The notes under the pieces were generated by a model. The model did no database searches and had not been told where the DNA came from. It saw only the letters and a list, made by a program, of their open reading frames with translations. From the NCBI GenBank assembly GCA_019136545.1, contig JAGVUA010000075.1, positions 1-64,000 of the forward strand: a stretch of 64,000 bases of DNA, given 5' to 3'. Source of the stretch: Betaproteobacteria bacterium (GTDB lineage Bacteria > Pseudomonadota > Gammaproteobacteria > Burkholderiales > Rhodocyclaceae). Position numbers and translations under genes: made by a program. Shown here piece by piece: positions 36,875-46,622 of the stretch; within the stretch, counting starts at the first letter, position 1; every line of letters begins with the position of its first letter.

Positions 36875-36985
36875 CGAGGATGCCCAACTTTATTCTCCTA
36901 CCCCCTCCAGCAGTCTTTGTAATGGCGCCGGAACCCCTGTAACGTCTTTCGAAAGGAGGCGCCGGAGACGCCGACAGGCGGCGGC

Positions 36986-36991
36986 TATAAT
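36986..36991 (+). promoter_or_regulatory. TATAAT -10 element upstream of argS
   Basis: Perfect TATAAT 27 nt upstream of the argS ATG. No recognisable -35 hexamer at 16-18 bp. The 144-nt gap is shared with the divergent glycan operon and also holds the palindrome CTTTCGAAAG at 36946-36955. Confidence 0.4.
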
Positions 36992-37018
36992 ACAAACCTT
37001 TTTTCTGCTGGAATAGCG

Positions 37019-38785
37019 ATGTCACCGGATCCGAAGACCCATCTGGCCGAACTGCTGGCTGCGGCGTTGGCGAGTGTCGCGCCGGGCGTGACGGCCGATA
37101 TCCGGCTGGAGCGTCCGCGCGACCCGAGCCATGGCGACTTCGCCAGCAACCTGGCCATGCAGCTGGCGCGGGCACTCAAGGACAATCCGCGCAAGATCGC
37201 CGAGCGCCTGGTGCGCGAGCTGCCGCCCTCGCCGCGGGTGCAGAAGGCCGAGGTGGCCGGTGCCGGCTTCATCAATTTTCGGCTGGCGTCTTCGGCCAAG
37301 ACCGATGTGGTCAAGGCCGCGCTCGCCCAGGGCGACGCTTTCGGCAGGGGACGGCCGTCGGGACGCAAGATCCAGGTCGAGTTCGTGTCGGCCAACCCCA
37401 CCGGGCCGCTGCACGTCGGCCACGGCCGCGGCGCCGCCTACGGCGCCAGCCTGGCCAGCCTGTTGGCATTCGCCGGCGACCAGGTGTGCCGCGAGTATTA
37501 CGTGAACGATGCCGGCCGGCAGATGGATATTCTCGGCGTTTCGACCTGGCTGCGCTATCTCGAGTTGTTCGACGAACGCGTGCCGTTTCCGCCCAATGCC
37601 TATCAGGGCGACTACGTGCGCGACATGGCGGCGCAGATCCGCGACGCGCATGGCGATCGCTACGTCCACCCGGCCGCGGCCGTGCTGGCCGGCGCGCCCG
37701 GCGCCCCAGCGCGGCGCGCGGATGGCGCCTACACGCCCGAGGAGAAGGAGCAGCTCGAACAGCATCTCGACGGCCTGATCGCCGCCGCCAAGGACCTGCT
37801 CGGCGAGGAGTGGGCCTACATCCACCAGCACGCGCTGACCGAGCAGCTGGCCGACGGCCGCGAGGACCTCGAGGGCTATGGCGTGCATTTCGACTGCTGG
37901 TTCTCCGAGCGTTCGCTCTACGATACCGGCATGGTGGCCCGCGCCGTGGCCGAGCTGGAGAAGCGCGGCCATCTCTACGTGCAGAACGGCGCCAAGTGGT
38001 TCCGGTCGACCGGCTTCGGCGACGAGAAGGATCGCGTCGTCCAGCGCGACAACGGCCTCTATACCTACTTCGCCTCCGACATCGCCTATCACATGAACAA
38101 GTTCGAGCGCGGTTTCGATCGCGTCATCGACATCTGGGGTGCCGACCATCATGGCTACATCGCCCGGGTCAAAGGCGCGCTCAAGGCGCTTGATCTCGAC
38201 GCCGACAGAATGGACGTCGCGCTGGTGCAGTTCGTCAGCCTGTTCCGCGACGGCGCCAAGGTGTCGATGTCCACGCGCGCCGGCAGCTACGTGACGCTGC
38301 GCGAGCTGCGCGACGAAGTCGGCAACGATGCCTGCCGCTTCTTCTACCTGCTGCGCAAGCAGGACCAGGCGCTCGATTTCGATCTGACGCTGGCCAAGTC
38401 GGAGTCCAACGACAACCCGGTCTATTACGTCCAATACGCCCACGCCCGCATCTGCTCGGTGATCGGCCAGTGGGGCGGCGATGAAGCGGAACTGGCCGGT
38501 GCCGACCTGGCGCCGCTGGCGTCCGCGCACGAGCTCGGCCTGTGCAACAGGATCCAGTGCTTCGCCGAGGTCATCGGCCAGGCGGCGGCGGATTTCGCGC
38601 CGCATGCGCTGGCCTTCTACCTGCGCGAACTGGCCAGCGAGTTCCACGGCTGGTATAACGCCGAGCGCCTGCTGGTCGACGACGAGGCGGTCAAGCGCGC
38701 GCGCCTGGCGCTGGCCGTTGCGGTCCGCCAGGTGTTGCGCAACGGTTTGCGCATTCTGGGCGTTTCGGCGCCGGAGGCCATGTGA
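37019..38785 (+). CDS. argS: Arginyl-tRNA synthetase
   Basis: Class I synthetase charging tRNA-Arg; 588 residues. HIGH-type motif NPTGPLHVGHGRGAAYG near residue 130. The N-terminal Add1 domain (tRNA D-loop recognition) covers ~1-100, and the C-terminal anticodon-binding DALR domain ~460-588 (YYVQYAHARICSVIGQW). KMSKS equivalent is AKVSMSTRAGSYVTL. Overlaps the SPOR gene by one base. Confidence 0.97.
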   Translation: MSPDPKTHLAELLAAALASVAPGVTADIRLERPRDPSHGDFASNLAMQLARALKDNPRKIAERLVRELPPSPRVQKAEVAGAGFINFRLASSAKTDVVKAALAQGDAFGRGRPSGRKIQVEFVSANPTGPLHVGHGRGAAYGASLASLLAFAGDQVCREYYVNDAGRQMDILGVSTWLRYLELFDERVPFPPNAYQGDYVRDMAAQIRDAHGDRYVHPAAAVLAGAPGAPARRADGAYTPEEKEQLEQHLDGLIAAAKDLLGEEWAYIHQHALTEQLADGREDLEGYGVHFDCWFSERSLYDTGMVARAVAELEKRGHLYVQNGAKWFRSTGFGDEKDRVVQRDNGLYTYFASDIAYHMNKFERGFDRVIDIWGADHHGYIARVKGALKALDLDADRMDVALVQFVSLFRDGAKVSMSTRAGSYVTLRELRDEVGNDACRFFYLLRKQDQALDFDLTLAKSESNDNPVYYVQYAHARICSVIGQWGGDEAELAGADLAPLASAHELGLCNRIQCFAEVIGQAAADFAPHALAFYLRELASEFHGWYNAERLLVDDEAVKRARLALAVAVRQVLRNGLRILGVSAPEAM

Positions 38786-39381
38786 TGAAGAACCTGCACG
38801 CGCAGCGTGGCGGCACGCTGCTGGGAGTCATGATCGGCATCGTCGTCGGCGTGCTGATATCGTTCGGTGTCGTCTGGACGATGAACAAGACGCCGCTTCC
38901 TTTCCGCGACAAGGGCGTGCGCGCCGAGCGACCGGCCAGCGGCGAAGGCGAGCAGGAGGCGCCGGCGCCACTGCCCGGCAAACCCGGCGACAAGGTCGGC
39001 AGCCGGAACGGTGAGAAGCCCCGTTTCGAGTTCTACAAGATATTGCCCGGCAGCGAAGAAGCCGCGCCGGCGGCCAAGCCGGCCGAGGACAAGCCAGCCG
39101 ACGCCAAGGCCGGGGAAGGCAAGGCGAAAGATGCCAAGGCGCCGGCCGAGCCGCTTTATCTGCAGGTGGGGGCCTTCCAGAAATCGTCCGATGCCGATAA
39201 CCTCAAGGCAAGGCTGGCCTTGATCGGCATGGACGCCGCCGTCCTGGAAGTCGAGGTGCCCGACAAGGGCAAAATATATCGTGTCCGCGTCGGCCCATTC
39301 TCGAGCGTTGATGAAATGAACCGTGCACGCAAGCAACTGTCAGACAACGGTGTCCAGACCGCGCCGGTCAAGGGCAAATAG
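38785..39381 (+). CDS. SPOR-domain cell-division protein (FtsN-like)
   Basis: 198 residues. One N-terminal membrane span (GGTLLGVMIGIVVGVLISFGVVWTM), a Pro/Ala/Lys-rich linker (~40-120), then a SPOR domain (PLYLQVGAFQKSSDADNLKARL ... VRVGPFSSVDEMNRARKQL) that binds denuded septal glycan. TGATG overlap with argS. The argS-SPOR-dsbA order is common in betaproteobacteria. Confidence 0.9.
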   Translation: MKNLHAQRGGTLLGVMIGIVVGVLISFGVVWTMNKTPLPFRDKGVRAERPASGEGEQEAPAPLPGKPGDKVGSRNGEKPRFEFYKILPGSEEAAPAAKPAEDKPADAKAGEGKAKDAKAPAEPLYLQVGAFQKSSDADNLKARLALIGMDAAVLEVEVPDKGKIYRVRVGPFSSVDEMNRARKQLSDNGVQTAPVKGK

Positions 39382-39397
39382 AGAAAAGGAAGAAAAC

Positions 39398-40054
39398 ATG
39401 CGCAAGCTGATGTGGTTGTTGGGGATCGTGTTGCTGGCCGTGGCCGGCCCGGGCAGCGCCGCCGAAATCAAGGAAGGCAAGCACTACACCGTACTCAATC
39501 CGCAACGTCCGGTCGACGCCAAGGACAAGATCGAGGTCACCGAATTCTTCTGGTATGCCTGCGGGCACTGCTACAACCTCGAGCCGGTCCTGCAGAAGTG
39601 GCTCAAGAAACAGCCGGCCGACGTCACTTTCCGGCGCATACCGGCCGTGTTCCCCGGCCGGGACGGCCGTCCCGGCAATTGGGCGCCGCTGGCGCAGGTT
39701 TATTACACGCTCGAGGCGTTGGGACAGCTCGACAAGCTCCACGGCAGCGTCTTCGACGCCATCCACATCGACCGCGTCAATCTCGGCGACCCCAAGGTAT
39801 TGGGCGACTGGATGGCGACGAAGGGCATCGATCGCCAGAAGTTGACCGAGACCATGAACTCCTTCGCCGTGCAGAGCAAGGTGATGCGTTCGATGCAGCT
39901 CTCGACGCAGTACGGTTTCGGCGGCGTGCCGGCGCTGTTCGTCAACGGCCGCTACGCCGTACAGTTGGGCGAGGCGGGTAGCCTCGAGGAAGTAACCGTC
40001 ATCCTCGACCAGTTGATCGACAAGGCCCGCAAGGAGCGTTCGGCCAAGCCCTGA
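39398..40054 (+). CDS. dsbA: Thiol:disulfide oxidoreductase DsbA
   Basis: Periplasmic disulfide-forming oxidase. ATG at 39398 gives 218 residues with signal peptide MRKLMWLLGIVLLAVAGPGS. Active site WYACGHCYNLEP, cis-proline loop GFGGVPALFVNGRY. AAAGGAAG ribosome site. Follows the SPOR gene by 16 nt. Confidence 0.95.
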   Translation: MRKLMWLLGIVLLAVAGPGSAAEIKEGKHYTVLNPQRPVDAKDKIEVTEFFWYACGHCYNLEPVLQKWLKKQPADVTFRRIPAVFPGRDGRPGNWAPLAQVYYTLEALGQLDKLHGSVFDAIHIDRVNLGDPKVLGDWMATKGIDRQKLTETMNSFAVQSKVMRSMQLSTQYGFGGVPALFVNGRYAVQLGEAGSLEEVTVILDQLIDKARKERSAKP

Positions 40055-40073
40055 TGCGGCTTGCGAAGCGCTG

Positions 40074-40835
40074 ATGCGAGTCGTCATCACCGGCGCCTCG
40101 TCCGGCATCGGCGCCGCCCTGGCCCGATGCTACGCGGCGCGCGGCGCCACGCTGGGGCTGATGGCCCGACGCGAGCAGGCGTTGCAGGAACTGGCCGGCG
40201 CGCTGCCAGCGCCGAGTTTCACTTATCCGCTCGACGTGACCGACGCCGAGGCGCTGCGCCAGGCCGCGCGGGACTTCGTCGATCGGGCCGGCGTCCCCGA
40301 TCTGGTCATCGCCAATGCCGGCATCTCGGTCGGCACGCTCACGCAGGAAGCGTCCGACCTGCCGGTGTTCGAGCGCATCATGGCGGTCAATGTCCTCGGG
40401 CTGGTCAATACCTTCGGCCCGTTCATCGCGCCGATGCGGCGGGCCGGCGGCGGCACTCTGGCCGGCATCGCCTCGGTGGCCGGCATTCGCGGCCTGCCCG
40501 GCTCGGGCGCCTACAGCGCCTCGAAGGCGGCAGCCATCACCTATCTCGAAGCGCTGCGCGGCGAACTGCGAGGCAGCGGCATCAAGGTGGCCACGGTGTT
40601 GCCCGGCTACGTCGAAACGCCGATGACGGCGCACAACCCCTACCCCATGCCTTTCATCCTGCCCGCCGACGAAGCGGCGCGGCGCATCGCCCGCGTCATC
40701 GACGTCGGCAAGAACTACGCCGTCGTGCCCTGGCAAATGGCCATCGTCGCCAAGTTGCTGCGCCTGCTGCCGAACCGCGTGTTCGACGCCGCCTTGGCGG
40801 GCCGCGGCCGCAAGCCGCGCGATACGGGGCGATAG
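40074..40835 (+). CDS. SDR-family NAD(P)-dependent oxidoreductase
   Basis: 253 residues, classical short-chain dehydrogenase. Cofactor motif TGASSGIG at 6-13, NAG at IANAGIS, catalytic Ser in GIASVAG and YSASKAA (Tyr-x3-Lys). Arg-rich NADPH-type signal MARREQ. Substrate unknown. Its stop codon abuts the dispersed repeat. Confidence 0.92.
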   Translation: MRVVITGASSGIGAALARCYAARGATLGLMARREQALQELAGALPAPSFTYPLDVTDAEALRQAARDFVDRAGVPDLVIANAGISVGTLTQEASDLPVFERIMAVNVLGLVNTFGPFIAPMRRAGGGTLAGIASVAGIRGLPGSGAYSASKAAAITYLEALRGELRGSGIKVATVLPGYVETPMTAHNPYPMPFILPADEAARRIARVIDVGKNYAVVPWQMAIVAKLLRLLPNRVFDAALAGRGRKPRDTGR

Positions 40836-40859
40836 GCGTGCCGCCACGGCTGACTTTCG
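40835..40859 (+). repeat. Dispersed 25-bp repeat, intergenic copy
   Basis: GGCGTGCCGCCAC followed by GGCTGACTTTCG, the consensus form. It starts at the last base of the SDR stop codon and ends 14 nt before the yaiI start. CGTG-CCGC-CACG inside it can form a small hairpin. Confidence 0.75.
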
Positions 40860-40873
40860 CGTCACCGAACACC

Positions 40874-41326
40874 GTGAAAATCTGGGTCGACGCCGATGCT
40901 TGCCCAAAGCCGATCAAGGAAATCCTGTTCCGGGCGGCGACGCGCACCGGCATTGCCCTGACGCTGATCGCCAACCAGATGCTGGCGGTGCCGCGCTCGC
41001 CGCACATCCGCGCGGTACAGGTGCCGAAGGGCTTCGACGTGGCCGACAACGAGATCGCGCGGCGCGTCGAAATCGGCGATCTCGTCATCACCTCGGACAT
41101 TCCGCTCGCCGCCGAAGTGATCGCCAAGGGCGGCCGCGTGCTGACGCCGCGCGGCGAGACCTACGACCAGGGCAGCATCGCCGCCGCGCTGACCATGCGC
41201 AACTTCATGGATACGTTGCGTTCGACGGGCGTCGAGACCGGCGGTCCGGCGGCCTTCTCCGCCAGCGACCAGCACGCCTTTGCCCGGCAGTTGGACCGCG
41301 AGCTGACGAGGCACAAGCCCGCCTAG
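40874..41326 (+). CDS. YaiI/YqxD (UPF0178) family protein
   Basis: 150 residues, NYN/PIN-like fold protein of unknown function: [75 protein letters not shown]. The conserved Asp residues suggest metal-dependent nuclease activity, not shown. GTG at 40874 matches the family start. Confidence 0.9.
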   Translation: MKIWVDADACPKPIKEILFRAATRTGIALTLIANQMLAVPRSPHIRAVQVPKGFDVADNEIARRVEIGDLVITSDIPLAAEVIAKGGRVLTPRGETYDQGSIAAALTMRNFMDTLRSTGVETGGPAAFSASDQHAFARQLDRELTRHKPA

Positions 41327-41330
41327 TAGC

Positions 41331-41422
41331 GGCGTGCCGCCACGGCTGACTTTCGCTGATCACACCAGTGCCTGGTCGATTGCCGCCAGCTGTCGGTCGG
41401 GGGTGTGATCATTCCGCCGCGA
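41331..41422 (+). repeat. Long direct repeat R1 (left boundary of islet), with inner inverted repeat
   Basis: Begins with a perfect dispersed repeat (GGCGTGCCGCCAC + GGCTGACTTTCG, 41331-41355). Then TGATCACACC (41357-41366) and its exact inverse GGTGTGATCA (41402-41411) flank 35 nt, and the unit ends CATTCCGCCGCGA. About 90% identical to R2 (44204-44294). The stop codon of the regulator gene lies in the right inverted arm. Confidence 0.85.
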
Positions 41423-43184
41423 GTGGCAGGCCGATGCCTTGCAGGATGGTGGGGAATCGCCGGTCGTGGCGAACCGGATCGAGCGTCGCGTGAATGCCGG
41501 CGAAAAGCGTCATCGGCGCGCGCTCGGCAATCGCCTCGGATAACCATTGAATGGCTTCGTCGGCGTCCGCCATGACGGCGTATGCCCGGGCGATCTCCCA
41601 CGCGGAGACATAGCGTTCGCGGCGCGCCTCGGCGAGCACGGCCAATTCCCGGCGTGCCTCGTCGCGTCGACCGGCTATGGCGAGCACGAGCGCGCGCGTT
41701 TCGCGGGCGCGCGGCAGCGACGGGGCTTCGGCGAACGCGATCTCGGCCTGTGCCAGCGCCGTGGCGTGGCGCCCGGCCAGAGCGAGCGCCTCGGCCAGTC
41801 GCAGGCGGCCGGGGACGAATCCCGGGGCCATCTCCAGCGTGTGTTCGAGGTGCCGTGCGGCCTCGTCGAAACGACGGGCGAATATTAGGAAGTCGCCGAG
41901 ATTCATGTTGAGACCAAGGTCGAGCGGGCTCAGGGCAACCGCATCCCGAATCATGCCCAGGCCCCGGTCGAACTCGGCGCGCATCATCAGCAGATCACCG
42001 TACGCCAGGTAGGCGGTGGTGTAGCTCGGATTCAGCGCCAGGGCACGCTTGAACGCAAGTTCGGCGGGCGCGAAGTCCCAGTCGAAGAACAGCCGGATCG
42101 CGCCGTCCGCCGTCAGTGCTTCCGCGCTGTCCGGGTCCAGCGCCAGCGTGTCGGCGACGTGCGCGCGGGCGCGGCCGGCCACAGCGAGCGGCGCTGCGAA
42201 GCCATACATCGCCAGCAGGATCTGGCTGTCGGCGAGCCCCACGTGGGCGGGTGCGAAATCGGGCGCCACCCGCGCGCAGGCGGCGAACTCGGCGATCGCC
42301 TTGCCGAGCGGATCGGGGCCGCGCTGGGCCCAGAAGTAGCGGCCCTTCAGGTAGTGGCGCAGCGCCGTTTCGTCGATGGCGATCCGCCGCGCCAGGCGCA
42401 GGTTCTCGGCTGGGCGGAGCCGGGCGCACAGCGCGTTGGCGACAGCCTTGGCGACCTCGTTCAGCAGCGTCAGGGCGTCGCGCATCGCGCGCGTCCACGT
42501 CTGCGTCCATGCATGCATCTCGCTGCGGCCCTCGATCAGCTGCGCCACGACCTGGATGCGCGTTCCCGCGCCGAGCACCGAGCCCTCGACGACGTAGTCG
42601 ACGCCGAGCTCGCTGGCGATTTCCCACACCCGCTTGCTGGTGCCCTTGTATGCCATCGACGACGTGCGGGCGACGACGCGCAGCGACGAGATTCCCGCCA
42701 GGTTGGCGATGAGCAGTTCGCTCAAGCCATCGGCGAGGTGATCGTCGGCCGCATCGCCCCTGAGGTCGACGAACGGCAGCACCGCGACCGGGATCGCGTG
42801 GTGGGCAGCGGCTTCCGCTGGCGCCGTCGCTGGCACCGGTGCCAACGCCTCGTCCTCGACGAACGTGACCGCGGGCATCAACCGGTAGCCGTGCTTGGCG
42901 AGCGTTTCGATGACGCGCGGCTGGCCTCGTTGGTCGCCGAACCGTTCACGCAGGATGGAGATGCAGCGCGTGAGCACGCCATCGGTGACGAAGGCGCTGC
43001 CCCAGACCTGGTCGATCAGCTCTTCGCGCGACATGGGCTTGGGGGCGCGCAGCGCGAGCGCGACGAGCACGTCCATCACCCGCGGCTCGATGCAGGACAC
43101 GCCGCACGGGCCCGCGATGGTCCTGCACGCTGGGTCGATCCGAAACTCCGCCAGATCGAACATCGCTATGTGTTGTGCGGTCAT
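41409..43184 (-). CDS. CadC-like winged-helix regulator with TolB-like and TPR domains
   Basis: 591 residues from ATG 43184 (MTAQHIAMFDLAEFRIDPAC), which has a GAGGGGA site. OmpR/CadC winged helix ~1-100 (LALRAPKPMSREELIDQVWG; CISILRERFG). TolB-N-like domain ~130-270 (VAVLPFVDLRGDAADDHLADGLSELLIANLAG). TPR-like repeats ~280-560. No membrane segment, unlike CadC/ToxR. Target unknown; the divergent PEP-CTERM gene is the obvious candidate. High GC, unlike that neighbour. Confidence 0.85.
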   Translation of the reverse strand: MTAQHIAMFDLAEFRIDPACRTIAGPCGVSCIEPRVMDVLVALALRAPKPMSREELIDQVWGSAFVTDGVLTRCISILRERFGDQRGQPRVIETLAKHGYRLMPAVTFVEDEALAPVPATAPAEAAAHHAIPVAVLPFVDLRGDAADDHLADGLSELLIANLAGISSLRVVARTSSMAYKGTSKRVWEIASELGVDYVVEGSVLGAGTRIQVVAQLIEGRSEMHAWTQTWTRAMRDALTLLNEVAKAVANALCARLRPAENLRLARRIAIDETALRHYLKGRYFWAQRGPDPLGKAIAEFAACARVAPDFAPAHVGLADSQILLAMYGFAAPLAVAGRARAHVADTLALDPDSAEALTADGAIRLFFDWDFAPAELAFKRALALNPSYTTAYLAYGDLLMMRAEFDRGLGMIRDAVALSPLDLGLNMNLGDFLIFARRFDEAARHLEHTLEMAPGFVPGRLRLAEALALAGRHATALAQAEIAFAEAPSLPRARETRALVLAIAGRRDEARRELAVLAEARRERYVSAWEIARAYAVMADADEAIQWLSEAIAERAPMTLFAGIHATLDPVRHDRRFPTILQGIGLPLAAE

Positions 43185-43364
43185 CGCGTCCCCTCCGAAA
43201 ATCATCACAACTTCCTCGGGACTTCGCGCAAGCACTGAGCAAACATGCCATCGACGTCGCGCAGGCCCGCATGTTCTGATTATGCATTTCAGTATAACGC
43301 TGCTGCTTCGCGCGGGCAGTTGCCAGCTCGCGACAAGCCGGGCGCTTGATGAGGAGGGACTTCA

Positions 43365-44222
43365 ATGAAACCCATTTCACCCTGTATCGCCATCGCCGCC
43401 ATGTTGGCGCTCTTGCCGGGGTTTGCTTTCGCGGCCCTTTACTCCCCGAGTGTTGGCGCAAATATCGCAACCAACGGCATCGTTGGACAGTGGGTAACGC
43501 AGCCCAACGGCCCGTATATCTTGAACTTGACGCGCAATGACCGCACGGCCGGCGTGTGGACCGATTACGGCATGAATAAGGCCGGAGCCTGGATCACCGA
43601 CGTCCGCCCTGGACAGGGACAGTATTTCGGAGGGTATGTCATAGCCAAGTCCCGATGGGTGGATCAGCTGACCATCTATACGCCCGAAGCGGCGTTGAAC
43701 GATTGGGTTCATCTACTTTTTTCGGTTCGGCTGGAGGGTCATCTCGAGGCGTACGAAGACGACAACTTCGGTTCGAGCGCCCACGTTAACTACGGAATGT
43801 CCCTCAATCACGACGGTAGTTGGGTTACCCAACCCTCGTATGGCAGGGGCATCGCTCCCACGCCCAACTCGACGGCGGGCGGTCATGTCGAACTCGATGT
43901 CGACGAAATTCTCTTCGGCGAAATCGCAATCCGGAATGGCCACACGTTCAACCTGATCTCGACGCTGTCCGTCAATCCCGAATCGGACGGCTTTGGCCCC
44001 CCGGGGGTAGGGTGGGCCGAATCATCTTTTAGCAATTCGGCGGAATGGCTGGGAGGCAGCGTCTGGGTCAACGGAGCGCAGGCATCCTCGTTCATCATTA
44101 CGTCTGCTTCGGGGTACGACTACGGTCCGCGCAGCCCGCAGAACAACATGCCGGAGCCAGCCAGCCTGGCGTTGCTGGGCGTCGGTCTGGCCGCGCTCAG
44201 GTTCCGGTCCCGCCACGGCTGA
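43365..44222 (+). CDS. PEP-CTERM sorting-domain exported protein
   Basis: 285 residues. Signal peptide SPCIAIAAMLALLPGFAFA, then a beta-rich body (~25-255) of no recognised family, and the exosortase signal NMPEPASLALLGVGLAALRF followed by RSRHG. GGAGGG site 7 nt before ATG 43365. The last codons and the TGA come from the repeat R2. GC is lower than surroundings. Exosortase itself is not in the window. Product is probably attached at the surface or in exopolysaccharide. Confidence 0.88.
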   Translation: MKPISPCIAIAAMLALLPGFAFAALYSPSVGANIATNGIVGQWVTQPNGPYILNLTRNDRTAGVWTDYGMNKAGAWITDVRPGQGQYFGGYVIAKSRWVDQLTIYTPEAALNDWVHLLFSVRLEGHLEAYEDDNFGSSAHVNYGMSLNHDGSWVTQPSYGRGIAPTPNSTAGGHVELDVDEILFGEIAIRNGHTFNLISTLSVNPESDGFGPPGVGWAESSFSNSAEWLGGSVWVNGAQASSFIITSASGYDYGPRSPQNNMPEPASLALLGVGLAALRFRSRHG

Positions 44223-44294
44223 CTTTCGCTTATCACACCAGTGCCTGGTCGATTGTCGCCCGCCGGCGGTCGGGATGTGATCATTCCGCCGCGA
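44204..44294 (+). repeat. Long direct repeat R2 (right boundary of islet)
   Basis: Second copy of the R1 unit in the same orientation, with the CCGCCAC + GGCTGACTTTCG word at 44210-44228. Its inner arms are decayed: TTATCACACC and GATGTGATCA. It contains the PEP-CTERM stop codon and lies 12 nt before the end of the sensor kinase gene. Confidence 0.85.
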
Positions 44295-44306
44295 AGCACC
44301 AAGGCC

Positions 44307-46088
<1,782 letters not shown>

Positions 46089-46181
46089 CGCGGGTGGACG
46101 GAATGCTTGGGAAACCGAGTATGACAGAGTATAAGGCCGAATCGTGTCCGGCCTTACTGGTACGTCCGACATGGCGGCGCG

Positions 46182-46622
46182 TCAGGCCGCAGCCTCGAAC
46201 TCCAGCGCCTGGTCGGGCGTGATGATGTCGAACAGATGGGCCAGCTTGCGGCGGCGGGCCAGCTTGAGCAGCGCCTTGTCGGAGGTCACCAGCCAGCGCG
46301 CCTGGCCGTCGCGCGCCACTTCGAGGAACTTCTGGTCGTCGGCGTCCTTGCATTCGGGCAGCGGAACAGGATCGGCGGTGGCGGCGATGATGGCGGCGTG
46401 GCGGGCAAAGGAGTCGAACGCCGCGCCTTGCGCGTCGTCGTCGAGAGAAAACATGGGATAAGCCAGCACGCGGCGGAACTCGCCGAGGCAGCGCGCGTCG
46501 GTGAGCGCGATCAAGCCGCCGGCTTCCAGCCGCGCGCGCAGGGGCGCGTAGCGGCTGTCGGCGAAGACGAAGAGCGAAAGCAGCACGTTGGTGTCGAGCA
46601 CCACGCGCACCGCTTCGGGCAT
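46182..46622 (-). CDS. PIN-domain protein (COG1569-type putative toxin)
   Basis: 146 residues: RVVLDTNVLLSLFVFADSRYAPLR, GEFRRVLAYPMF, CKDADDQKFLEVARDGQARWLVTSDKALLKL. The acidic PIN residues are intact. ATG 46622 overlaps the phaC stop (TGATG), so it is translationally coupled to phaC. No antitoxin gene is adjacent. Confidence 0.85.
   Translation of the reverse strand: MPEAVRVVLDTNVLLSLFVFADSRYAPLRARLEAGGLIALTDARCLGEFRRVLAYPMFSLDDDAQGAAFDSFARHAAIIAATADPVPLPECKDADDQKFLEVARDGQARWLVTSDKALLKLARRRKLAHLFDIITPDQALEFEAAA

Noticed and set aside
36946..36955. Palindrome CTTTCGAAAG upstream of argS
   Set aside because: A single 10-bp palindrome with no second copy and no regulator nearby; not enough to call an operator.
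43236..43364. Sigma-54 (-24/-12) promoter before the PEP-CTERM gene, as in PrsR-regulated genes
   Set aside because: Only a bare GG-N10-GC occurs; the TGGCAC and TTGC blocks are missing.
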